Position numbers and translations under genes: made by a program. A model generated the notes under the pieces. It had not been told where the DNA came from and did not search any database. It saw only the letters and a list, made by a program, of their open reading frames with translations. This document shows, piece by piece, positions 24,701 to 36,700 of a stretch of 64,000 nt of DNA. Where the stretch lies: positions 14,991,267 through 15,055,266 of the forward strand of contig CM067315.1 of assembly GCA_034231615.1 (NCBI GenBank), in the 5' to 3' direction. Each line of letters starts with the position of its first letter. The stretch's first letter is position 1. This DNA comes from Meghimatium bilineatum. Taxonomy: Eukaryota; Mollusca; Gastropoda; Stylommatophora; Philomycidae.

Positions 24701-27700
24701 CTATGTGACTCATGCCTACATCATCATTATATACACAGATGGCTCCGTTAATAGAAATACAAATAAAAGCGGTTGGGGTTTTGTTCCCTACAGAAACGGC
24801 GTGAAGTTGGTTGAAAAATCTTCAGCATATTCTACTGTCACATCGAGCATGAGGATGGAGATAGAGGGAGTTACAGCAGCACTTAATTGGTTGATAACTG
24901 ATACATCAACACACACGGTAATACTCACAGACTCTCAAAGCATGCTGTGCAAGATAGAAAAGTTCATGCTAAGAAAAGAATGGTGGGACTTATTGATTGA
25001 ACAACTCAATTGACCAGAGCATTACATGGATATACTGCCCTGGTCATCCTGTGGTCAGAGGAAACAAGAAAGCTGACTTATTGGCAGGCAATGCTGTGAT
25101 AGACGGCACATTGCTGAGAAGAGATAAAGCAGACTCAATGAAGGCAGTAATAAATTCATGTAAATGATGTCAAAGCGGCTGAGAACGTACACATTCAGAG
25201 AATGTTAGAAATAGGAGTATCTAGAGGTGAGAGAGGTAATGTAAATTTTTCGGACATTTCTGAAGATCACACAATCAACACCTGACCAGGACTCTGAGTC
25301 TACATACACTAGGATGGCAGCTGGAGTGGAGGACGGAGCACTTATGGGAATATCCCGTGTGCTGTGAAGCCAGTTTCTAATCAAGAATCAAGAACTTACC
25401 TCTCAGCAGCTTTGGACTTGACAACAGTGAAAGCTGGATGGTTGAATGTAATAAAATCAATCTGCAAATGAGAAATAATACAAAAGTGTGATCAGTTGTA
25501 TATAACTTCCAAAGCTACGAAAAGGGTAATGAAGTTTTGCTAATCACTGAAAACACACATAATAACGCACATTAATTGATATTTCGACGTAAGGCCTTTA
25601 TCAAGACTACATACACAACAAAAAAGATGAGCAAGAACGGCACTATTGACGTTCACATGGTAGAGCTAAATGTGGAGATGATCCGAAAGTCTTGTTACTA
25701 GGTCAAGGTTGGTTGGTTTGATGCTGATCCAGAGGTCCATTGACTAATGTTCCAAGGTCAGAGGTGAAACAATGCAAATAAACAAAATATATAACACACC
25801 CAAATACATGTGAAACAAGACAGAGAAATGACAGAACAATATTATATACAACTGGTGGCCATTGATACTAAAAGGTTCAGTTGTGCCAAATTGATATATA
25901 TATAGCCGTTCTCAAGTGTGTGATAGGTCTGGTTGTCAGTGAAGCATGACTTAATGGCTATCACCTGAATATCCTGGGCACCCTGATGGCCCATGACATT
26001 GAAGTGATCGGCAAAAGGAGTTCCCAAATGTTTTGATGCTGTACAGATGTTTGCAGAATTGCTCTGCAATCCTCCTCCCTTGTCTCACCTATATAGGTCA
26101 TGGTGAAACGTTTGCAGATGATGACATAGATGACGCTGAGGGACACAACATATAACTGTGCTACTCCCATGTTCTGCCAGAGTCTAGAGAAAAGAATAGC
26201 AACACTAATGCCTGTCACTGTTATACGAAATGACTACAGGGGTTTATTTGGGGTTGACAACCTCACCTGTGATCTCTACCGTGATGACCCATGACTGGAC
26301 TCAAAATAAGATGGGAAACAAACTTTCTACCACCAGCATGATTTGAGATTGCAAAAAAATCATAGCAAAGTTCCCTCTGGAGTAGAAGACTATTCAGCTC
26401 ATGGCATTACACTCTATAGCCATAATGAGTCAAACAGTCACCTGGGACAAACAAAAGTTCTTGAAGGCCTCCACATAAAAGAAGAATACCATACAATACC
26501 AATGTAGACACAAATTCATTGAGGAGAAGGGGGGTGTCATGTAGTAGGTATGCCAGACCATCGCCTATCAAAATTACTTCTCTATGGTGAGTTACAAAAG
26601 AGCATATGTTCTCAAGGTGGCCAAGCGATACAAGGACTCGTTAAAGTTATTTAACATTGTGCTGTCTTAAATACACTGTGATGTCCGAAAATGCATAAAT
26701 TGATTTATTAATAATAATTAATATGAGGTATAGTATCTCAGAGCAGTTATATTTAATGTAAAGGCTTTGTCTACCTAGGCTTAAAAGGTCTGTTTGCGGC
26801 GAAATACTCGGAAGAAGTTGGCAGGTAACTCAACGGGTACATAGGCGCTAATAGCAGAGCTGTGTGGACAGCATAGGGCACTGTTAGACACATAGTACGC
26901 TCTGGCCATCCACTGCACCTGATTTTCTCCCAGTTGTCTCGACTTTGTCTTGCCACTGGACCAAGATAAAACTCAGGAGAGGGAGTGTGGTTGACGATAA
27001 GCGCAACTCTTCCACACTGTAAACCAACTTCAGCGCTAGTCATTTCTCAACCCAATCATTTAAGTCATGCACCAAGCAACATCAAATAGCCAACATACTG
27101 CTACTTCCATCATCATCAATCAGAAAAAACTGCAGGTAGTCGACAATTTTACTTACCTTGGAAGCACTCTCTCTCACGATGTCAACATTGATGTGGAAAT
27201 TAACAATAGACTGGCAAAAGCTAGTGCTGTATTTGGCAGATTACGCAACAATGTATGGGACAGAAGAGGTATAAGAACAACCACCAAACTTCAAGTATAT
27301 CATGCTGCTGTTATACCAACCTTACTATACGCCTGCGAAACGTGGACAGTGTATGCTAGACATGCAAGAAAATTAAATCATTTCCATCTTACCTGCCTAC
27401 GTAAATTACTAAACATTCATTGGTGGGACAAAGTACCAGACTACGAGGTCTTGGAAAAATCAACCTCGATAAGCATCCACACAATACTTATGAAGGCGCA
27501 AGCACACTGGGCAGGCCATCTTGTGCGTATGGAGAACTCGCGTTTGCCAAAACAAATATATTATGGAGCACTCAAGGCAGGATTTCAAAAAGCTGGTGGA
27601 CAGAAAAAGCGCTTCAAAGACACGCTCAAGTCATCCTTGAAACATCTTAACATTGACGTAGGCACTTGGGAGAGCCTCGCTCAGGATAGAGCAGCATGGC

Positions 27701-30700
27701 GTTACAGCATTAGAACGGGAGCACTAGCGGCGGAAGAATCCAGACAAGATACTGCAAGACAGATGTGGACACGTAGAAAAGAAAAAACATCTCAACCTCA
27801 CATAGATACCCTCTATTGTTGTCAATTCTGTAAAAGAACATTTTGTGCGCACATTGGACTTGTTAGTCATTTAAAAACGCACTATTAACTTTTATAATTT
27901 TTATTATTTATTGTTATTATTATTATGGTTGTTTTTTTAGTCATCGTCAATTACGACGGACGAACATCATTTAATATAAATCCCATAATTTCTGGATGTC
28001 TGGTTCTAATGGTTAAGTGCAAAGTGTATGCATAATCTATCAATTAAATAGCGGTGATTACCAAACGTCCAGCCGCACTCTGTCCGCCTTCATTGACCCA
28101 CATTCCAGGCACCATTGCTGAAAAGTAGGGTCCCCACACACCAGGTACTGAAACAGGTTGCTGACTGCACTGGGGATATGACAAGAAGCAGTTCATCATA
28201 CAACACAACAAGTAATTCAAAATACATCACAACAAGCAATTTAACATACATCGCAACAAGTAATTCAACATACGTCACAAGTAATTCAACATATATCACA
28301 AGTAATTCAACATACATCACAATAAACAATTCATCATTCATCACCAGTAATTCAATATACATCACAACAAGTAATTCAACATACATCACCATAAGTAATT
28401 CAACATACATCACAATAAACAATTCATCATTCATCACCAGTAATTCAACATACATCACAACCAGTAATTCAACATACATCACAATAAACAATTCAACATA
28501 CATCACAATGATTCAACATACAACAAAACAAACTGTTCAACATACAACAAAACAAACTATTCAACATACAACAAAATAAACTATTCAACATACAACAAAA
28601 CAAACTATTCAACATACAACAAAGCAAACTTTTTAAACATATATCACAATAAATAATTCAACATACAACAAAGCTAACTTTTTATACATATATCACAATA
28701 AATAATTCAACATACAACAAAGCAAACTTTTTATACATATATCACAATAAATAATTCAACATACAACAAAGCTAACTTTTTATACATATATCACAATAAA
28801 TAATTCAACATACAACAAAACAAACTATTCAACATACATCACAATAAACAATTCAAGGTGCAAAGGGAATGCATTGCTCTTGGCGGACCCAGGGTTAGCA
28901 GATAACAAAGATCCCAAATGTACCTCCTCGCTGTGCACCCTGGAAACAGAAATACAGCAGCTCGAGCTGATTCTGGCCAAATCATTTGGGGAACGTGTTC
29001 GTGTCGCCTCGGGTAGGAGGGCGAATGAGCTAGGGTCCAACTCATCAGACGAGTTCTTCCTCATACGGAACCAGGCTCGCGGATGAGAAACGGTTCAGTA
29101 CCCGATGGACACAGGCAGAGTACGTCCAATTGCACGAGATGGGTTCATAGACGGTGGAATACCTCGTACCAGATAGACGAGCTCGACAAGAGTCTTGGTG
29201 AAGAGGCACTACACACCAGCGTGCCCAGTGAGATACACAGGCTGTCATGGACTAGGGACCAAACCCGAAATAAAGGAATGACGAAAATGGATGTGCTGGA
29301 CCTCGGACGTCCTGACCACAAATGGCCAACTGGGTGCAAATAATCACAGTTCTACTGTGGAACTTGCAGCACAACTTACTTCACGCTCCCCGGTGGAAAT
29401 CACACCAAATATTCATTGTGGTTATTTGAGAGCGAATGCTGAAGAAGAAGTTCATCATACAACAAAACAAGCGATATATCATACAACCCAATAAGCAATT
29501 CCCCATACATCCCAACAAGCAATTTATCATTCACCAAGCATATAATTCATCATACAATACAAGCTATTTAACATAGGGCCTAAACAATTTTATTCTAACA
29601 TAATTTCATATAAAAAAAGACATTTACAGACATAGCTACTCACAATAATATGACAAGTTGAAGTCCCAGCGATCAGTACAAGACAGTTGCTCAAGTCTGG
29701 TAACTTCTCCTTGTATATTTCAGACATGGGAGTACAGCCTAAACAAGCTGAAGAAGCAAACAGTTACCACCCCCCAATTATTGGTCCAATATTTTACACA
29801 CAAAAGAGAAATCATTTAGTTGAGGTGGATGACATCTTAGCAGTAAAAAAACAACAAAGCCAACCATGATATTCATACACATGCCTATCAATTTGTACAG
29901 TTTTCTGTATTTTGTACAAAATACCCTCTATGTATAGGCCTACCCATAATAACCTTTAGCACACATTTTTTTTAATGGAAGAATGTTTGTTGTTAGAAAT
30001 ATGTTAATTTGTTATTTTAATGTAATGGTCAACGGCAGCACAAGACAAATGTAAGCTTGTGACAGCTAAAATGGCATGCTTACGCAGAATCCTAGGAATA
30101 TCGCTAAGAGACAGAGTGAGGAATGAGGACATTGAACAAAAAAAACCGGCACCATCCCAATATTAGAATATATTAAGAGACAACAGATCAAATGGTTTGC
30201 ACACATCAGCAGACTACCACCAGACAGAATACCACAACAAGCTACACAGACACAAATACTACACAGATACAATGAAGGCAGACCTAGAGACTGACCATGA
30301 AAATGATGGACCACCAAAATAAAAGAGGCGACAAATTCCACAATATGCGAAGCACACACAAGAGGACCATCTCCAGAAAACTCTTCTACTCCTGACGCCG
30401 AAAAGCAACAAAGGGTTTAGTGAATAGATAGAATGTAAAAGGAGAACATCTGTATCTGTAGTCACTCTTTATAACTCAAAAGTAAAGTATCCTTTAGGCT
30501 TATATAAGCTTTTTTCCTGGACTACCACCTGCTGGAAATCTAGTAGGTACTATATCCTGCAGAACAAGAGATCCAGCGGGAATCTGAGAACAAAAAAATA
30601 ATACTTTTGGGGAAGAATAAAGAATTTTATAAGTTCATTCAGACCAAGACATGGGCAATATCAGCAGGCTGAATTGAGTTTTTGTTGTATGGTATGGGGC

Positions 30701-33700
30701 ATAAAGCTTTTTGTTGTATGCGATGGTATGGAGCATAAAGCTTTTATTGTATAGTATTTGAGGCTGGAAGCTTTTTGTTGTATGGTATGGGGCATAAAGT
30801 TTTTTGTTTTATGGGATAGTATGAGGCTTAAGTTTTTTTTGTCGTATGGGATGGTATGGAGCGTAAAGCTTATGTTGTATAGTATTGGGCTTTAAGTTTT
30901 TTGTTGTATAGAATGGTATGAGGCATAAGCGAGCAAGAGGTAGGCAGAGATACAACTGGGAGAGTAACATCACACGATGGACAGGTTACAGTCTAACAGA
31001 GTGCACTACCAAGACAAGAGACAGGATGTTGGAGGTCTATTGCAGCCAACCTTTATTGCGGAGATGGCACTTGATGATAATGGGCATAAAGCTTTTATGG
31101 TATGGGGCATAAAGCTTTTTGTCATATGGTATGGGGCATAAATATTTTCCATATGATATGGTATGGTATATAAAGCTTTTTTGTAGTAATGGTATGGTAT
31201 GGGGCATAAAGCGTTTTGTCGTATGGTATGGGGCATAAGTATTTTTCATATGATGGCACTTGATGATAATGGGCATAAAGCTTTTATGGTATGGGGCATA
31301 AAGCTTTTTGTCATATGGTATGGGGCATAAATATTTTCCATATGATATGGTATGGTATATAAAGCTTTTTTGTAGTAATAGTATGGTATGGGGCATAAAG
31401 CATTGTGTCGTATGGTATGGGGCATAAATATTTTCCATATGATATGGTATGGTATATAAAGCTTTTTTGTAGTAATAGTATGGTATGGGGCATAAAGCAT
31501 TTTGTCGTATGGTATGGGGCATAAGTATTTTTCATATGATATGGTATGGTATATAAAGCTTTTTTGTAGTAATGGTATGGTATGGGGCATAAGTATTTTT
31601 CATATGATATAGTATGGTATATAAAGCTTTTTTGTAGTAATGGTATGGTATGGGGCATAAAGCGTTTTGTCGTATGGTATGGGGCATAAAGCTTGTTAAT
31701 GTACAGTATAGGGAATAAGGCTGTTTGTTGTACTGGTATTTAACACACAGTACATAACTCTGAAATTTCAACAGACCAACATGAATCAGAATTTCAACCA
31801 TAGTACAAAGAATTCACCTAATGCTCCAGCATGTGCATCAATCATAGAAGTTCCTACTGGTGTGCCAGAAACAAGCCCAAGTTCTTCAGCTGCTTGACTA
31901 GACAAGCCAGATCCACAAGAAGAGCCAACATCTTGCAGTGTTTGACCTGTGGTTGGTAACAAAATAAGTAGTAAGCAGAAATTTCTGTCATATGTCAAAG
32001 GGAGGTATATGTGTATATGTAGAAGGCATATTTCTGTCATATTTCAAAGGGAGGTATATGTGTATATGTAGAAGGCATATTTCTGTCATATTTCAAAGGG
32101 AGGTATATGTGTATATGTAGAAGGCATATTTCTGTCATATTTCAAAGGGAGGTATATGTGTATATGTAGAAGGTATATTTCTGTCATATGTCAAAGGGAG
32201 GTATATGTGTATATGTAGAAGGCATATTTCTGTCATATTTCAAAGGGAGGTATATGTGTATATGTAGAAGGCATATTTCTGTCATATTTCAAAGGGAGGT
32301 ATATGTGTATATGTAGAAGGTATATTTCTGTCATATTTCAAAGGGAGGTATATGTGTATATGTAGAAGGCATATTTCTGTCATATTTCAAAGGGAGGTAT
32401 ATGTGTATATGTAGAAGGCATAGTTCTGTCATATTTCAAAGGGAGGTATATGTGTATATGTAGAAGGTATATTTCTGTCATATTTCAAAGGGAGGTATAT
32501 GTGTATATGTAGAAGGTATATTTCTGTCATATTTCAAAGGGAGGTATATGTGTATATGTAGAAGGCATATTTCTGTCATATTTCAAAGGGAGGTATATGT
32601 GTATATGTAGAAGGCATATTTCTGTCATATTTCAAAAAGAGGTATATGTGTATATGTAGAAGGCATATTTCTGTCATATTTCAAAGGGAGGTATATGTGT
32701 ATATGTAGAAGGCATATTTCTGTCATGTCAAAGGGAGGTATATGTGTATATGTAGAAGGCATATTTCTGTCATATTTCAAAAAGAGGTATATGTGTATAT
32801 GTAGAAGGCATATTTCTGTCATATTTCAAAGGGAGGTATATGTGTATATGTAGAAAGCATATTTCTGTCATGTCAAAGGGAGGTATATGTGTATATGTAG
32901 AAGGCATATTTCTGTCATATTTCAAAAAGAGGTATATGTGTATATGTAGAAGGCATATTTCTGTCATATTTCAAAGGGAGGTATATGTGTATATGTAGAA
33001 AGCATATTTCTGTCATGTCAAAGGGAGGTATATGTGTATATGTAGAAGGCATATTTCTGTCATATTTCAAAGGGAGGTATATGTGTATATGTAGAAAGCA
33101 TATTTCTGTCATGTCAAAGGGAGGTATATGTGTATATGTAGAAGGCATATTTCTGTCATATTTCAAAGGGAGGTATATGTGTATATGTAGAAAGCATATT
33201 TCTGTCATGTCAAAGGGAGGTATATGTGTATATGTAGAAGGCATATTTCTGTCATATCAAAAGGAGATATATGTGTATATGTAGAAGGCATATTTCTGTC
33301 ATGTCAAAAGGAGGTATATGTGTATATGTAGAAGGCACATTCCACATTTTGTATGCAAATGTCCAATCGCACGAAAGTCATAAACTATTTTGTGGTTTTC
33401 ATGTTGGCCACATTGTACATATATAACTGCATATCTTCAATTTGGTCAGTTATTGGTTAATAAACGACACAAGCGGGCCTCTGTGGCTATGTAGATAGGA
33501 CGCACACAACTGCAAAAAAAGGTCAAGGATGTTTGAACATAGCTTTTAAGTTGGTGACCAGCGTGCAATTATGGGAACCAGTTCTCTCTTATGGCTGACC
33601 TACTAGTGATAATGTTACAGACATCCATCATTTAGTGGAAGTGGCAAAAACATTGAAAGTCTTAGTTACCACCACCAAAGTCAGATGTGTTGGGCCACTG

Positions 33701-36700
33701 GAGCAAATAAAATGGCAACACAATGCACTTAATGTTCTCTGGACTATATCTTGCTGGAAATCTAGTAGGGCCATTGTCCTTCTACAAGAGTTCCAGTGGG
33801 AGTTTGAGAACAACAACAAAATGCCAAAAATTACAATTTTATTATCAAGTTTTGATTGGCTAAAAAACAGCCCAAAATGATCTTTCTCTTACCAAGTTTT
33901 GAATGGTCGTCTTCAATTAAATCACCAAGATCTATCAATGATAAAAAGTCATCGTCCCAGCACAATCTGCTAGCACCATCAGCTTGGAAGCTCCACTTAC
34001 ACACCACAGAGCACATTGATCTTTGAATATAAACAATTTTCTCTACAAACATGACATCTATATTTAAGTTAAAGAAAACGTGAAAGATTACAATACAGAT
34101 GAGGTCCAAAATACAGAAAAGAATACACTCTGAAAAAAAAGCAATAAATATAATGTAAAGTTATGTCCCATGGCAGCAACCTGCCATCGGGGATGAAGAT
34201 AACTCTTCATGTACTAAGTCACAGTAACTATTAGGTGAGGTAGCCCGTTCCCTTCCTTGCTGTGTTTACCTTCCCCAACACATACGCCAGGTGCCCATTT
34301 ACAGCTGGGTCGACTGAAGGAGTGGCCATGTCAGGGGAGAAATTATTCTATTTATCAGGACGTGGTTTAGAACCTGGTATGCTGTAACCTGTGAATAGTA
34401 AGCAAGCTCACTATCAACTAGACCACCACACACCTCTGAATAAAACAGCCACAAATGCTGGAAGACAAGGACACATTATTAAAAAAAAATTGAGAATGGA
34501 CATTATTTGAAAAAGTATAACTAAGAGAACTTATGTGGAAATATGTGGCTATATCAATAGTAATATCTATAGTATGCTTGACTGTAGTTGTTTTCAGGTT
34601 GTTGTCCAGATTACAGTACAGGAACTAGTTCTACTAGAGATATGGTTACAGTACAGGAACTAGTTCTACTAGAGATATGGTTACAGTACAGGAACTAGTT
34701 CTACTAGAGATATGGTTACAGTACAGGAACTAGTTCTCCTACAGCTGGTCTATTAGAGATATGGTCACAGTACAGGAACTAGTTCTACTAGAGATATGGT
34801 TACAGTACAGAAACTAGTTCTACTAGAGATATGGTTACAGTACATGAACTAGTTCTCCTACAGCTGGTCTACTAGTGATATGGTAATAGACTTCCACAGT
34901 TTAGTGGAAGTGATAAAACACTGAACATAGTTACCATGCTGAAGTTGGATGTGTCAGGACATTGGCTCAAATAAAATGGTGGCACAATGCATTTCTGTTC
35001 CCTGAACTACATCCTGCTGGAAACCTAGTAGGATCATTGTCCTGCTACAAGAGAGTTCAGTGTGAGTTTCAGAACGGAAAAACAACAAACGCAAAATGAT
35101 TTAAAAAAATAACTGTTAAACAGCAGCCGAAAAGCTGAAAGAGGAAGTTGTGAAGAAAAATATATTACTTAAGTTTAAGGAGAATAATAAATTGCAATCA
35201 TGCTTATGTTACAGTACGAGTGAAACTTCATGGAAATATTAGCCATATACAAGACCGTTTAGCACAATATATTCAGCTTTGACTTTACTGTCATCAAAAT
35301 CTGGACTATATCATGCATGAATCTATGTGGTTCATTAACAATTTTTTTCACAATTAGATTTATTTGACGTTACATGCGATTGGCTTACATTGAGTAAAAT
35401 CATAATGCAGCGAACGGGATTTCCATCTTCAACACACAGAATCTCTGAGAAGATGGAAATCTTCTGAAGAATCTCTTCACAGAATCTCTGATAAGATGGA
35501 AAATGTGTTGACTCAAGTTGCAAGACGAGTAGGTGCCATCTGAGCAGACCTGGTTTGAATCCCGTTTGCCGCGTTATGATTTTCTAAAAATAATAAATCC
35601 TCTCTATTATATTTTTTATTTAGATTGAGTACAAAGTAAATCATCCTGTCAGCTGCAAAATTGATCTACATTTTGATACTGTCCATTAACTCTTCTCTCT
35701 CACGTAGGAAACAGACAATGAAATCTTACTGAATGATGACTAACACACTATTACTGTTGGATACTCATGTGAAATAAAGTACACAACAATACACAGGATA
35801 TAATCATACAAATAACAATACACAGAATATAATCAACATTTCGACCAAATGATCTTTATCAAGATTAAAAAACATAACGTCAAAAGACAACAAGTAGAAA
35901 TGACAACGATACACAAATGTGTCAGAGAGAAATGTGGATGTGAGATGCCAGAAGGATAGGAACAGGAAGTACATACAAACATAAATATATGTGGAAACAA
36001 AATAAAATATTATGAACAAAATGAATAAAGACAAAGACCACACCAACCGAGAATTAGACAATTAGTTGGAATTGAGTCCAAATGGCTCAATTTTCAGTCA
36101 ATGTGGTCTTTGTCTTTATTCATTTTGATCCATCATTTATGTCATCTTTTTGTTCATTTTACATATATTTATGCTCTTATGTACTTCTTGTTCCTATCCT
36201 TCCAGCATCTCACATGCTGGGGTCAGAGGAAACGAGAGAGCCAACTTATTGGCAGGCAATGCAGTGTTAGACGGCATAATGCTGAGACGCTCTGGCCATC
36301 CACTGCACCTGATTTTCTCCCAGTTGTCTCGACTTTGTCTTGCCACTGGACCAAGATAAAACTCAGGAGAGAGAGTGTGGTTGACGATTAGCGCAACTCT
36401 TCCACACTATAAACCAACTTCAGCGCTAGTCATTTCTCAACCCATTTATTTACTTATCTTTACTTTATGCTGACGACTGTGCATTGTATGCTGACTCTGT
36501 CGTAAACATGCAGAGCACCATAGACCGCTTCTCAAAGGCCTGCAACAACTTTGGTCTCACTATTAACACCAAAAAAACAGAAGTCATGCACCAAGCAACA
36601 TCAAATAGCCAACATACTGCTACTTCCATCATCGTCAATAAGGAAAAACTGCAGGTAGTCGACAATTTTACTTACCTTGGAAGCACTCTCTCTCGCGATG

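Noticed and set aside
26771..27043. 90-residue minus-strand protein at 26.8-27.0 kb
   Set aside because: Antisense of the 5' block of a plus-strand LINE that is repeated at 36288; no domain.
28115..28579. Ser/Thr/Asn-rich secreted-looking protein (NSTYIT repeats)
   Set aside because: Translation of the degenerate 24-bp array overlapping exon C8 on the other strand.
14976..33340. CRISPR-like arrays
   Set aside because: Units are contiguous without variable spacers and the genome is clearly animal.
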